Shown piece by piece: positions 36,664 to 49,809 of a DNA stretch of 64,000 bases. Under the pieces are notes generated by a model. The model saw only the letters and a list, made by a program, of their open reading frames with translations. It was not told the DNA's origin and ran no database searches. How positions within the stretch are numbered: position 1 is the stretch's first letter; every line of letters starts with the position of its first letter. The stretch lies in assembly GCA_038363925.1 (NCBI GenBank), contig JAQQWL010000010.1, positions 806,001 through 870,000 on the forward strand. Reading direction: 5' to 3'. Origin of the DNA: Apiospora phragmitis (Eukaryota; Ascomycota; Sordariomycetes; Amphisphaeriales; Apiosporaceae). The translations under genes and the position numbers were made by a program.

Positions 36664-37201
36664 GGTGTATAATATATATGTGTGTGTGTGTGTTCGAGAT
36701 CGATCGATCGAAGTCGGGGGTGGGGTTGCAGGAAGAGAGCTGATAGCCCGTCAAATATCAGAAGGAACAGGCAGAGAATAACGAGTAGAGAGACGAATAG
36801 TTGATGCTGTTTGGCTGTCGCTTCCAATGCACTGGGGCTGCAAGGTAAGATTGTGAGGTTTCTGGCGGAATAGGGAGAGGGCGTTGAGACTATGCTATTC
36901 TACTAACTGGAGTTTCGGCCCCTGCTGAGGGTCTCATCTCATGCATTAGGGGTCCTGTCAGGATCCCCCCTAGCACCTGTCGCAAGTGGCGCCACCTGGC
37001 CCGAAGCTAGCACGAACACCCAGTCACCGCTACTGACTCGTCGTTCCTCGACACATTTGGAAATTGCTTAGATTAACGACGCTTTACCAGGCGCAATGCG
37101 TGCCTTGGTATATATTTTCTCTGCTGGTTTTGGACCCCTTATGGCCAATCTACGTAGAAAATTTTGCTCCCCGGAGCTCCAAGACATCCAAGGATGTCTG
37201 T
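36664..37201. other. Intergenic region, 0.5 kb
   Basis: Promoter of the coactosin gene and 3' flank of the PAQR gene. It includes a short (GT)n and GATC-rich patch at 36680-36712. No gene is visible. Confidence 0.4.
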
Positions 37202-38953
37202 CTAGCTTGTCTGTAGTATCTCTGTCCCGCAAACATCCATCCTCCCGCTGTGCCTGTAGTCGAATGCCGCCAACACAGCCTGGCTGTAAGCCAGCGCCGC
37301 GAAAACCACCATGATATGCATGATCTGATGGCTTGCCCCGAAGATGTCAAAGGCCTTTGGGTACCATTTCTCGGGTATCTGCCATTTTATGGTCACTACT
37401 GTCAATTATCAATGTTCCCCACAAAGTACTCAATCAATTCCATTCTTTCAACGCCCCCCCCCAACCCCCCCACCCCCCACGAGCTTGCTTGTCCAGGTAG
37501 GAGAAGAATCTGAACGTACCTTGAACGCGTACATGACCACCCCAAACCCATTGCACACGACCGTGAGCCCGATCCACGGCAACCCCACGCGCCGGCTCTG
37601 CTCGGCCCACCCGTGCGCCAGCACGCCGTGCCCGACGGGGACCAGGAACGAGCCCGCGCCGAAGGCGGCGAACAGGACGGCGCGCGCGGGGCCCAGGCGC
37701 GGCCCGCCGATGTTCGGGTGGAACGTGGCCAACGAGCACAGGAGCGCGAGCGCGGTGGTCGCGAGGCCGTACGTCGTCGCTGTCGCGGTCGCTGATTGTT
37801 GTTGTTGTTGTCGTTGTTGGCACGGGTGGTCGTCGGCGAAGCCGAAATGGTAGTAGGCCAGCGGCACCGTCGACCCCCACATCAGCAGCAGGATGCCCTG
37901 GAAGTCGAGCTGCATGCCGCGCGCGTAGACGGTCGGGCTGTGCGACATGAATGTGTGGAAGCTGTTTGATGGCAGATTACGCTCGGAGGGTTAGCAAATC
38001 TTCGGATCTTCTGCCACTTGCTGCTAACAAGCCAGTGCTAAGCATGCGAGCAGCCGAACAGAATTGGTGTCCTTCCTTACAGTGTAGACAGCGTGAAACA
38101 GACAGCGACCCCGCCAAAGTAAATGCTGCACACGATGATGTCGGCGGCAGTCGCGACGACATACCGGGGCGGAATCTCGGTGCTGAAGATGTGGTACGGG
38201 AGCGACAGGAACAGCAAGGTGCCCAGAACGTGCGAGAAGATGCTGACTATAAGCACGCAGCGCAGCGCAGCGCGATAGCGTTAGTCGGTACTGTACATAC
38301 AGTATGTAGCCACAAGAACGTCTCGCGCATACCGGTTTCGTTGTGTAGGTAGGTCCAACTCCGCAAGCAATCCTTCCAGGATCCTGTCTCTTGTCTAAGC
38401 TCCATCCAGTTAACGAAATGCTCGAGTATAAACAGAGAGGGATGGAAACGATAACGTACCTATATCCAGTCCGGATATGTTCACTTCCTTCCCTATGCGT
38501 AACCACGGCAACTTGTCAGGACCGGAACTTCGTTAAGCTTGAAGAAGAGTGAGAGGAGACCACCACTTCTTCCTCAATTCTCTCTCGCAAAAAGGAAGGG
38601 GAAGCAAGCGCACATACTGTCGCCACGGCGCTGCGCACACATAGGTCAGCGATAACTGGTCCACGGAATACCATTCCACAGTATGTCTCCGTCCTCCTTG
38701 TGCCTCCAAACTTACAGATCGCATCCCACTCCAACAACGAGCTGCTCTGCGAAGCGACAGAGCTCCTCCTCGCCTTCCCGGCCTTCTTCGGCTTCGGGCT
38801 CGTCCTCTTGTCCACCTGCTGCTGCGTCAGCGCTTTCACCTGACCACCCAGACCACCACTACCAGATCCTCCTCGGGCCCGCCTCTGGGGCCTAGACGCC
38901 GCCGGTGGTGCCCCGGCGGCGTGGAACTCGGAAGATAGTATCGTCGAGGTCAT
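37202..38953 (-). CDS. PAQR/Izh (hemolysin III) family seven-TM protein
   Basis: Six exons: 38953-38716, 38511-38460, 38394-38333, 38246-38081, 37961-37520 and 37378-37202, summing to 378 codons plus stop with every phase matching. A Ser/basic-rich cytosolic N-tail is followed by the family landmarks: SEHIRTGYR, SWTYLHNETVSIFSHVLG, the metal-site residues around CFTLSTLFHTFMSHS, a Gln-rich loop, and the final FGASHQIMHIMVV with the conserved HxxxH. Yeast Izh proteins and animal adiponectin receptors share this zinc-bound, ceramidase-like core and affect zinc and sterol homeostasis. Intron 5 (37379-37519) carries a G-quadruplex motif on the sense strand. Confidence 0.93.
37454..37479 (-). repeat. 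G-rich tract, G-quadruplex motif, in PAQR intron 5
   Basis: On the transcribed-sense (minus) strand there are G runs of 6, 7 and 9 bases separated by only T and TT. This satisfies G-quadruplex patterns and lies inside a 141-nt intron. Confidence 0.7.
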
Positions 38954-39809
38954 CTCATCGCAAGAGGCAAGTAGGCAGAACCGGAAACCGATCGATTTTC
39001 TCTTTGCTTCTTGGCTCACGAAATGAGGCCAGCGTCAAAACGAACGCCTGATAGCACAGAACAGCCCCAAGTAGCCTGCCTGCCCCCTGTATATCAAGAA
39101 CCAAAAACAAGTACAATATGTCATTAGCACAGCCGCTCAAGTCACAGTCGAAGCGAAGAGGAACAAATGAACGAATGGATAAGTGAGAACAATGCATGTG
39201 TTTTGACTTTGAGGCGTTACTGGCCACCAAACAACCCGCGTTACCGCCATTTTTGCATATACGAAACGCAGCACCCACCACGCACGCTATGATCCACGAT
39301 CCGACGATCCGGCGTCTTGAAACATGCACCGGAGTGGAGAAAAAGCATGCCGCCGCACTTTTGACAGCCAGCGCACTCACGCAGCCCGGCATCGCCATGC
39401 TTGAGGAGCCCCTGTCGCGTAAATCATGTCCAGAGTATGTAGCTACAGAGTGCTAGTGAGTAAGCCCAATCCTGTCCGTTTACGTGACTTTATTTCAGTA
39501 TCGGGTTAAAGGGGGAATAGCCAGGGCTGACATAGCCGGCATAAGAATAGCTGCAGCGCTTCGACGAGTAGGGTTCGCTCAAGGCATGGCAATGGAATAG
39601 CTGTCGAGTATCGTACAATAGAGTAATTAACGGTATAGCCCATGATGGTGTAATCAACAGTGAAAGGTAATGGGTAGTAACTGCGGTGCTTCCCTATTAC
39701 GTCTGGTATGTATATACATACTGTATAACACTAAGTACCCCAACTCCATTTGATGCGTTCCCGGGGTATCGATTCTGCCGAAAGAAAAAGAAAAGGCATA
39801 AACGTAAAG
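38954..39809. other. Intergenic region, 0.9 kb
   Basis: Promoter of the PAQR gene and 3' flank of the flippase gene. No coding sequence is supportable. Confidence 0.4.
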
Positions 39810-42800
39810 CTATGCAATCTCTGCCGCGTGCTCCTTAAGCACCTTACGTACGTCACCTGCGCGCTCAATCTCCTGCCACTGCTCTGCGACGGTCGGGAAG
39901 TAGATGCGCGCCACGGTCTTGAGGACGAGCTCGAGCCCGACCAAATGAACCAGGCCCAGGACCACGCTGGCCCACCACCACAGCTGCGAGCCGAACACGT
40001 GGATGAAGCCGTCGTGTACCATCTTCCCCTCGGATACAGCCGGCGACGCCGCCGACAAGACCAGGTTGAAAGCGAACCAGCCCCCGACTGTGATAAATAA
40101 GGCCCCAAGGATGATGGCCGTCTTGTAGTGCATGTCAAGGAATAGCAGCTTGATGTTGATAAAGAGGACGCAGATGGTAAAGACTGCATGCCCAAAGGCG
40201 AATAGATGATTATCGCCTTGGACCAGTGTTTCCTCTACGGCCCAGACCGAAAAGTAGGCAATGACGGCCTCTATGCTGCCAAGAACTATCCACTTGACGA
40301 ACTTCTTTAGGTTAAAAGCCTTGCCACGCTGGCAGTCGATATCTGGAATCTTTATTAGTTAATGTAATAAAAAAGAAACTAACAGGGCAGAGTCCAGGAA
40401 GAGAAATGGTGATACGAACAAAGGCAGGGGGAAAAGAGAAGTGAGTTCAACTTACAAAGTTCCGGAACAGCAAGCAGCGTTTCCGCCTTCAAATCCTGCT
40501 CCAAAATACCCGGCAGGATAACGCACAGCGAGGTAAAGAGCGTATTGTACACTCCCATCGAGACATTCTCGTACAAGGACGTCCCCGAATAACCGGTATA
40601 TCTCTGGTAGACGGCCTGGACCAAATAAAACACCAGCTCCTTCCAGAAAGTAACCAGAATAAAGTGTGCGGTCCGAAGGTAATTCCAGCGGCCGTGGACG
40701 AAGAGTAAGCGCTGCAGGAATCGGAACTGCGCAATGGCGAAATCGGCCGTGCGGGCGGCTTGCAATCCCTCGCGGCCCGAGATGCCCACGCCGACGTGCG
40801 AGGCCTGGATCATGGGGATGTCGTTGGCGCCGTCCCCGATGGCCAGCGTCAGCGACTTTGGGACCATGTCGCGGATGCACTTGATCAGATTGGCCTTCTG
40901 GGCGGGGGAGGCGCGGCAGCAAATGACCGAATCGGCTCGTACGGCAAGATCGTAGAATATACATTTCCAGGCCTCGTTTCCGTCAATCACACCCAAAGAG
41001 TGACCATCCACAACAACCACGGAATGTGCTATCATTCCCCGGCATACATCCGTCAGGGTGGTGGTCATGTGCGACTCCCAGTCTTTAACCGTGGCATCAA
41101 TAATGAGAATCTCGGAGAATGGCTTGCAGATTCTGGCCGAATGCCCAATAGTGATGGCGGTCTCGCGTTTGTCGCCTGTGAGCATCCACACTTTGATGTT
41201 GGCACGCCGCAACTTGTCGATCGTGTCCGGCACACCAGCCTGTAGCTTGTCCTCAATGGCCGTAGCGCCTGCCAGAGTGAAATCCTGTTCGATTAGTTCG
41301 CCGGCCGCCTCCATGCGCTCATTCCGGTTCACCAGACTAGTAGAAGCTTCCTGGTACGTCTTGCGCCATGCCAAATAGTCAGCCTCGTCCATGTAGCGGT
41401 AAGCAAAGAGCAAAGTGCGCAGGCCTTCATTGGCGAATGCGTCCATGTGCTCAAAGCAGCGCTCGAAAACAGCCGCATCATTCGCAGCAATTGCCTCATC
41501 CACCATGCCATCCAGAGGGTCCTCGGGAACTGTAGGGGAGACAGGCGAGATAGGTGAGAGTGCCGTGGAATGACGCGGCGACTGGTACAATGCTCGGTGT
41601 GGAGTAGAGGGCCCAGATTCCTCCAATTCTCTGGTAGTCAACCAAGTTTCAACCTCGCCCGTGACGGTGGCACCGCTTTGGTCAAGAGATGCCCTGGCCT
41701 TACCGAAGCTGCGACGTATGGTACTCTGATGCCGCGATAGGGTGGTAGAGTTCCGGGGAAAGTGACTGCTGGCTCGTGAATCTCCAATCTGGGTACTCTT
41801 CCGCTGCAGCGCTTTTTCAGCCTCCATACTTTTACGCACCGACGCCTTACGATCCACTTCAGCTGCCTTCTTCATAGCGAGTCGCGACATTTTCAGACGG
41901 GAATAATTGCGCTGTCCGCGCCTTTGCAGATAATGCAGATTGTAGCATCCGGCATGCGAACGACGATGGACATCCTCTTGCGCTGGCTGCTGAACTCAAT
42001 GACGTCGAGCACCTGGTATGTGTCTGTGATTTGCCCGCCATCAGGGGTAGTATGAAGAAGCACAATGGACCCAGTGGGGCGATCAATCAGGAGAAGGCCC
42101 AAGTCCTGCGCTGCTTTGACTAGAGCAAGCTCGTCAGGAGACGCAGCCTGAAAATCGATGTTCCCATCCTCCGTTTTCTCGGGAAGGCATGTGTGGCATA
42201 GAGCTATGCAGAGGATGAATTGCTTGGCCTTTCGAGAGAATGGAGTATCGGGCTTTTCATGGATGTAGCGAATGAGGTCCTCAGTAGTCAACTCCGGTCG
42301 TGCTGTAGGTGATGGGACATTCGGAATCCGGTCATTAATTTTTAGCGATGCTGGTGACGGTGGCAAGCGGTGTTCGACGAGTGTTGTGTCGTTTACTCCC
42401 ATGGTAGCCTTCCCTTTTCCATCCGCCTTCAAATCCGGATCGTGAAACCAGGCAGATCCAGCCACGGTGATTTTGCGGAAACGCATTTTGTTTTCGGTCA
42501 ATGTACCAGTTTTGTCACTGAACACATAACTGACCTGTCCCAGATTTTCCAGAATTGTCGTGGTATGTGCCTCCATTGGTGTGTCGGTTTCTTCGTCGTA
42601 CATCTCCACATCTTGCATAAAGTACCATTGACCAGCTTTGATAATCTCCATACTGACGAGGAGACTAAGAGGAATGAGCGAACTGAACATAATGATGTAG
42701 GCAAAAATGATCTCATCGACTCGGGGGTTGACGTTGTGCAGGTACCACGAAACATTGAGGTACTTGTGCTTCCATATGATATGGCCAATGGTCAAGCCAA

Positions 42801-43952
42801 TCGATATCATGACGACAACAAAGACCAGGAAGAGAACCATACTATTGAGGTTCTTCTGCATCGCTGGTGCCTTGGCGTGCAGATAGTCGTGCACATTGAT
42901 GCGAATCTTGCATTCTTCGCCAGTGTTGACGACGAGCCCGAAAGCACAAGCCGTGTTCCGTAGAGTAGAGCCGCGGTAAACGATGTCGTTTTGGGTCAGG
43001 GGCATAGCTTCGTCGCCAACCACGACCCGACCCTGGAAGTTGTAAAGATCGGCATTGGGGTCCTCGGCGACCACAACAGCACCACATGTTCGAATCGCAT
43101 CCGGTGTTGCGCATCGCTTCGCTAGTAACGGACAGGCCCTCTTGCTTTTCAGATTCGTCTCGCCGTCTAGCGCCATGGTTTCAATATAGGCAACCCCATC
43201 GGGACCAGAGGCTTGCAGGAGTACGATATCAGCTGGGATATTATCGTCCTTTTCCAGGCAGATCACGTCTCCAACTCTGAGAACTTGCCACTGCGTCTTT
43301 GACCATACCTCCGTCAGCTTCTCCTGTGAGCTACCGTCAGCCTCGGCAACCGCGACATCTGCCCCTCTGGCTCCCTTGGATTTCGGCCTAATTTTAGTCA
43401 AGAGATCTGCCACTCTGCTTTCCTTCTCGATTCTGCTCTCGGCGTTTGTTGTGGGGCAGAGAACCTTGACCTCGTTCTGATTCTCAATCTTGTCCGACTT
43501 GAATCGGAGATAGTCGTCATAGCCTTCCCTGGCCATACTGATGCTAGTAAATATCATCAAGGGTATTAGCTGAGTCGATTTGCCAGTCGCCGAGAAGCCA
43601 GGGACCTGAGCAAGCGACCCTATAACGAGGAAGTAGAAGTTGGCCATTTTGGAGAACTGGAAGAACAGCTGTTTCGGGATGAAGCTCAAGAGGGTGTAAC
43701 GGCTTGATCGGATGACATTGGATATGTACGGGGCCCCCGCCGCTCGTCCTTAAGCGGTGTTGTCCTCACATCCCCAAATGTTACTGGGATATGCCGCCCG
43801 TCTGCGCTCGGGGGAAGAGGAAACTGGCGGAGGAGGAATTGCATGATCCATCTGTCATAGAACCTGTTGAAGGCATCTTCCAACCGCGCCTTGGCCATGG
43901 TGTGCGACGCTATGGGTGAAAGATCGTGGAAGCTATTAATGTGACCGCCCAT
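39810..43952 (-). CDS. DNF3: P4-type phospholipid flippase, Dnf3-like
   Basis: One 113-nt intron (40343-40455) precedes the C-terminal membrane exon. The frame breaks twice, each time by a missing base: in GGGGCCCCC at 43730-43738 and in GGG at 41899-41901. Corrected, the CDS is 1343 residues. Landmarks are the actuator motif DGET (about 263), the phosphorylation site DKTGTLT (about 480), KGADS, TGDKRETAI, GDGANDIPMI, and a ten-helix membrane plan. The insert after IIPRLKMSRLAMKK, rich in Ser/Lys, and SMAREGYDDYLR near TM2 resemble Dnf3 more than Dnf1/2, Drs2 or Neo1. Such pumps move phospholipids to the cytosolic leaflet of Golgi/endosomal membranes with a Cdc50-type partner, which is not in this window. 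Confidence 0.93.
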
Positions 43953-46456
43953 GTGATGTTGGAATGATGTACAGCTAATGTAGAGCCGCTGCTACATTCA
44001 GACAGGGACGGAGTCGACCAAGCAATTCGAAAGAGCGATTGCGGTTGCACCTTTGCCCATGAGCGCCTGCGCCTTCTCCCAGGCAAGCAGAAACCCAGAA
44101 TCTGGTTTAGCTTGGAAGGCGTGGGCTAATATCTGGAAAACGACCCCCGTTTGGGATAAACTTTCAGGAGCGACTTCGTATTAAGCAAAGTTCAGTTGCA
44201 GTTCCAATGTTGATTGTCCAAACCCGCAAAACTCATGCATGCGACAACCAATAATTTCCTCTGCGCGAAACACCTGGGGGCTGGCAGGCTGGAATGCTTG
44301 GAGTATTACTAGCCCAGATACTGTGCCGAGTCAGTGGGCGGAAAAAAGACGGTGGACTTCTTTCAGCTTTCGTCTCCCAATTCAGCGACCAAAAGGAATC
44401 GATGGCGATCAATGGGAATTCCCATGAAAGAAAGAACGAAGGCTCAACATTAAAAATTGCCAATGACGTTGGTAAACGAGAGTGTGTACGATGGTAAGTT
44501 GGTAGAGCAAGCACGCGAAGAACGGGGAGAAGCGACGTTAATGGCACCACACAGCCGCTGCTTGTTACGAAGCCTACAACGTAACGTATTCACGTCAGTC
44601 CAGGCCGACAACGTCAGGACTGGCTGGAGGTTTTGTCCCACATGCACCATTTGCCACCAATCGAGGGCCTTGGCTCGGATTTTGCGGGGTGCTATGGGTG
44701 CTATAGGCAGGAATGGGTGTCGCTGGAGGTGCACTGCAGAACATTGCTATCGGTGATCGGGGAGCGGCAGAGGGGGTAGTTCCTCCAGAAGTTCCTCTGA
44801 ATCCTTGGCTTGGCATTGGGCCCCTTCCAAAACCCCTCCAAAGAGACCCCTGTTTGGAGTTTGTTTATGGCTTATGCTCGTGTCAGTGAGAAAGGTGAGA
44901 TGTGTCAGCTCGCACTCGTTCGTACTGGCTGGTGCACACACGTCGGTTGCCGGTCGCAGGGTGGTTTACGTAGGTACCTACTTACTTCTCCCTTTTGTCT
45001 CACTGTTGCTGTCAGCTGTGCTGTATGGCTGCTCCCTCCTTCCTATAGAGGTCGTAGTAATCAATGGCCCTCAGCCCAGACAGCCAGAACCAGCCTGCCA
45101 GCGCAGCTTCTTTGCCCCAATGCAGCTGATAAAGAAAGAAACTGCGGGCCTGCATCGCACGGCGCCCTGTTCCGAGGAAACACTCGGCCTCCCTCTACGG
45201 TTTGATGGTTGACGGGTTGCCAAGTCCGTCTTTTAGTGGCGTAGATCTAGTAACCTACTTGTGGAGCAATTTGCGTCGCTGCCTGTCTGCTCTGGGCTTG
45301 CTGGTTCTCGAGCGGATGTCGTGCCGTTCATGTCCCGTCTGCCCGTTTTCCGGGCACTTAGACAAACTATTAGAATAGCCTAATTGGGGTGCACAAGTTC
45401 AAGTTCCCCCAAGCATCGTAACCTCGTGCTCCAATTGATTGGAGGAGAAAAGCTCGAGTTGAGTACAGATAGAAATTGTGAGAGGACTTGGAAGACATCT
45501 ACAAGACTTGATCAGTGATCATAGCGAACAATTCTCGGACTTGTCCAATTCTGGGGAGACAAGTCGAGTTCCAAATGATGTCACTTTCTCCAGCAACTGC
45601 CGATTGAGGTTGCAAGAAGCGAATAGGTCAAGCCAGATTTTGGTGTCGCATTACTCCGACGGCAGTCATACACCCTGACACCCGCACAGGAATATTGGGA
45701 TGCCAAGAGGAATGCAGCTTGGCACCGAAGGATATTCACCGTTCGTTCTAAATTTTGGTTTCCATTTCTTCAACGCTCCTCTCCATAGGTGATAGGTGTA
45801 AGTGCAGGTGCTTAATTGTTCTCACCGCCATCAACATCGAACTTTGACAGGAAAATCGGTCAGCTTACTGGCCAGGCAACCGGCAAAAGGATCCTTCAAT
45901 AATCACAACGACGATAACGAACTCGCTATTTCAACTTGGGGCGTAATACGTCGACCTGTATTGAGTGGTCGAAAGCCTCATGTCGATAGATCGGGCTGTC
46001 GGGCGTGGTGCTGAAAACAAATCTCACAGCGGAACGCCACTTGCGATTTTCAAGATCCCCATGGGCATGGGGGAGCTGAGTTTGCACCGGTGCATAAAAT
46101 AACTTCAGCCTAGGCTAGCCTGACCAGAAACCTGACTGCTATTTCTTCGAGATGAATCAAGAAAACTACCATTGCGCACCAACTAGGTATGAGCCTTCCC
46201 GGGTCCCGGCAACATTAACTTTGACGCCTTGACGCCAAACGCTTCTATCCCATAGCTATGTAGCTAAACTGTCAGAAGAAAGGACCCGAAAATAGACCTT
46301 CGCGGGATCATCGTCCCGATATTGGAGTCAACATGGATGAAAATGAAATTAGGACCGATTTCTCTCAATATCGACGTCGCGACAAGCTTTATCATGACTC
46401 CCCCACTCATCCACTTCCTTTCGCCCCTTCGTACACTCCCCATTCAATCAATCCAT
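43953..46456. other. Intergenic region, 2.5 kb
   Basis: Upstream DNA of the flippase gene and 3' flank of the MFS gene. Small open frames (for example 44805-45212 and 46322-46855 plus strand) look like chance or shadows. No gene, repeat or RNA is supportable. Confidence 0.4.
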
Positions 46457-49035
46457 TCAAGAAGCAAACCGGAAATCCAGCCCCCGGTTCCCGCAAGCCT
46501 GGGAGTCGGCCAGGTACGCGACCTGCTGCTCGGGCGACATGGCGCGCCACCGCCGGTCGCGCACCCGGTTGCGCCAGACGTAGTACGCCTTGGCCGCCGC
46601 GTACAGCGCCATGTTGAGCGCGACCAGCCCCAGCAGGATGCTGTTGCCGCGCCGGTACCGCGGCGCGTCGTTGGCCCGGTACACGTTGGACGAGATCATG
46701 ACGCCCGCCTGCAGGAACATGTTGTAGAGCGCCGCGCCCACAGCCCGCGACCGCACCGTGTTGGCGTTGCGGCTGACCCAGCCGACCTGGACCGGATGGC
46801 CTGTGTGGCGTATATGATACGGTCAGTAAGTACAGTACATGCATGCATACAGTGAGTGCTATCTGGAAATTCGGAGAGAGAGGGGGTCGGCCGGCAAGGC
46901 AAGGACTCACCTAGCGGTGCCGCAAGAAGCAGGCTGATCATGGCCCAAGTCAACCATTTGGATGCATACGTGGTGTCGACCACGCGTAGGTAGATGAGGA
47001 AAGGCAAGCACCAGAACTGGAAGATGGAGGCACAAGCGGCAAGTTGACCGGTCATCTCGGCGAAGGTGGCCAAAGCGAGCATGTTGATGACTACGTGACG
47101 CGACAACCACCATGGTTAGTATCAAACTTCATTTCCCTGCCTGGGGGAAAAATAACAAGAGAAACTCAACGCACTCTTGAGCACCAGATACGGAATGGTA
47201 AGAATGTTCGTGTGAAATGTGTCGAAACCGAGGCCTCGCAGCGATAGCGTCAAGTATGCGTTGGGCACAAGGTTGGGATGTTAAAGGTGAGTCCGATGAA
47301 GTAAAGAGGCCTGCATGCCTGTGGTGTCAGAGAAAACACACATCATCGATCGCGCATCTCCTAAATGCTTATGTTTTACGCACCACAGATCGGTGTCGGT
47401 GAGACTCATCCAGAGGAGCTTCGGAGTAATGGGTTGGCGGTTATGCATCGTGCCCTTACTGGGGTCGTCTCGAATGACGCGGTTTACCATGATGGTCTCT
47501 TCCCTGTTTCACTCCAATCATTGTCATTAGAGACGCTCCTTCAATTGACAGGAACACCGAAAAAGGATCACGGAACTGACCTTGCACTGAACCAGCCCTT
47601 CTTTCCCCGTGACCAGTGTGCTGTCTGGGTCGGGCCTGGAGGCATCAAGACGTACGATAAAAGACCAACAACGCCCGTGATCAGCCCCTGGCCGATTCGT
47701 TAGAGAGATACGCCCCTATCACGAACTTTTGTTCTTACTCACCTCGATAAGAAACAGCCTGAAAGAGGTGGCCTGTCGTCAGCATGCCGCACCATCTCCC
47801 TTCAACAAAACGAATGTACAGATGCACTATCAACATACCAACGCCATCCTGGCTGACCTGACACGCCTCTCATATGAAGAAGCCCGAAGGCGATGATGGC
47901 CGCTAGAATATCTGCGACCATCATGCCGCTCCACTATGAGCAATACATCAGACGGGTTTGCACAGGCCGTTCCTCGTACACAATACACTCAAATACGTCT
48001 ATGGGTGTAGGTGTGGATGTGGGTAACTCACAAAGAAGGCCAGCCTCAACGTCAACTCGTGATGCTTATAGAAGTACGAAAGGTATAAAAACGACCTGTT
48101 GCGGGTGTATCTATCAGTTGAAAGCAACGAGGTGAATCGGCACCGAGGGATACACTTACTTCGGGGATGAAGCCGCCCTGGAGGAGTGCCAAGAGAGCCC
48201 GGCATGCCAAGAACGAAGACCGCGAGGACAGGGCGTACTGGGAGGCCGAGACGATGGAGAACAATATGATCTGGGACGGGATCCAGCGGTCAGGCCCGAG
48301 CCATTTGGCCAGGAGTTGCGACGGAAACTCGCCGATCAGGAAGCAGAGGGCGTAAAGCGTGTTTCCGAGGTTGTAGTCTTATTTTCCCTCGCGGAAGTCA
48401 ATCAACCACCAAGAAAAGCTCATACACAGGGGATACTCGGTGGATGGTGTCTTACCATTCGTGGTCAAATGCATGTCCTCCAGGAGGGTGTCAGATAGCG
48501 CCTGGGAGAGATTGGCCCGGTCGAGTTCCATGGCCGTGAACATGAATGCGCACCACACCATGATCCTCCAGTCCATCTTCCGGATGACAGCATTCTCCTC
48601 TCCCCATGTCCAGCGTGCGGAAGGATCGAAGCGATGAATATTCTCCCTTTTGGGTTTGGGTAACTTCAGTTGCTGCGACGTGGTTCGCCGTGTTAGGTAG
48701 GGCCTTCGCTCACCAGTCTTCCCGAGGCGTGTACTGAATTGCTACATCCGGGACGTCGTACACACTAGGCTAGGGACAACGTCAGCTGCTTTTTCTTCAC
48801 ATAAGAGTTCCTTAGGCACATCAATTGGTTTAATTCTCACCTGTGTGGCAATCGCATTGGGCTCATAGTTGTTGTTTCTCTGGAACCAGAACTTCTTCTC
48901 TTTCTGTGGTTCTCCTAAAGGTAGAAGGGACGGCTGACCATCACCGGGTCCTTTCGCCTCTGCGTTGGCATACTCGGTCTCTTCGAGGTCAGCTACCTGC
49001 TTCTCAGCAAGCCGGTCCGGGACGACTGTCGCCAT
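46457..49035 (-). CDS. Allantoate-permease-family (Dal5-like) MFS transporter
   Basis: A gene with roughly ten short exons. Recognised pieces in order are the N-tail (49035-48841), [17 protein letters not shown] (48769-48714), [23 protein letters not shown] (about 48570-48500), [28 protein letters not shown] (about 48250-48160), [36 protein letters not shown], a linker holding [12 protein letters not shown] and [25 protein letters not shown], and the last exon from about 46805. The order and the D-R-NLS motif identify the anion:cation symporter branch (Dal5, Tna1) that imports allantoate, nicotinate or related organic anions. One base is missing in the GGG at 47263-47265. Not all exon borders could be fixed and substrate is unknown. 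Confidence 0.87.
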
Positions 49036-49809
49036 TGCGTTCCGTGCGCATTCAACTCGGGTTGACGAAGCTAGTAATTATGAGATGCTTGCGGACTTGT
49101 TCTTTTAATTTTATGTCTAGTTCTTTCTTCAACCTCGACTGACTGGGCTAACGTGGCCTACATATCTCCTGCTCTCTGAGTCTTCCTTCTTCATCCCGAG
49201 CTCACGCCTTGCATCTCACTGCTTATCGAGGAAAGCACGCCATCGGCCAGAGCAGGTCTAAATGCAGCTCCAGGTTTCCTTTGGAGTGGTAACGGCCACC
49301 CGAAACCCTGTTATCGGGTGCCGCTATCTTAGCCGGCATGCTTTCACCGAGGTGATATGCGGGGTAAGAGCCGAAAAGGATACACATTTGCTGTTTACGA
49401 CAATGATCTAGTACGGCTGCCTGCTGCTTGCTCTTGCTGGGTTTCAATCCAATCTATCTGCCGTGGTCGGCGCGGGAAGCAAGAAAGACGGTTCAGCCAA
49501 CCATTTGATGCCTCGACTCTGCCAAGGACAAGGGATCAATGCCCATCGAGTGGGAGCGTAGATTAATCGCCCAATCGCTTCTAGAACCGCCTGCAGGGAC
49601 CTTCCTCATTAATCTATCACATGGTCCTAGGAATTGCCGAATTACGTTTTAGTGAGCTAGGGATTGCTGAGAACGATTGACCGTCTTTTCTTTGGTGTTG
49701 TCGGGGTAGTCAGCGCAACGCGCGAAGACAAAATGATGTCGAGACCAGCTAGGGAGGTTTCGCCATCACCAACAGACAAAAGACTTCTCTGACTGGCCCA
49801 TAAGACGTG
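49036..49809. other. Divergent intergenic region, 0.8 kb
   Basis: Upstream DNA shared by the MFS carrier (minus) and the arylsulfatase (plus). No clear paired operator is seen. Co-regulation is possible but not shown. Confidence 0.4.

Noticed and set aside
37800..37820. TTG repeat as a non-coding microsatellite
   Set aside because: It is read in frame as a Gln tract within the PAQR protein, so it is coding low complexity.
46322..46855. 177-codon plus-strand ORF
   Set aside because: It is the antisense shadow of the last exon of the Dal5-like transporter, with Arg/Pro/His-rich translation of GC-rich DNA.
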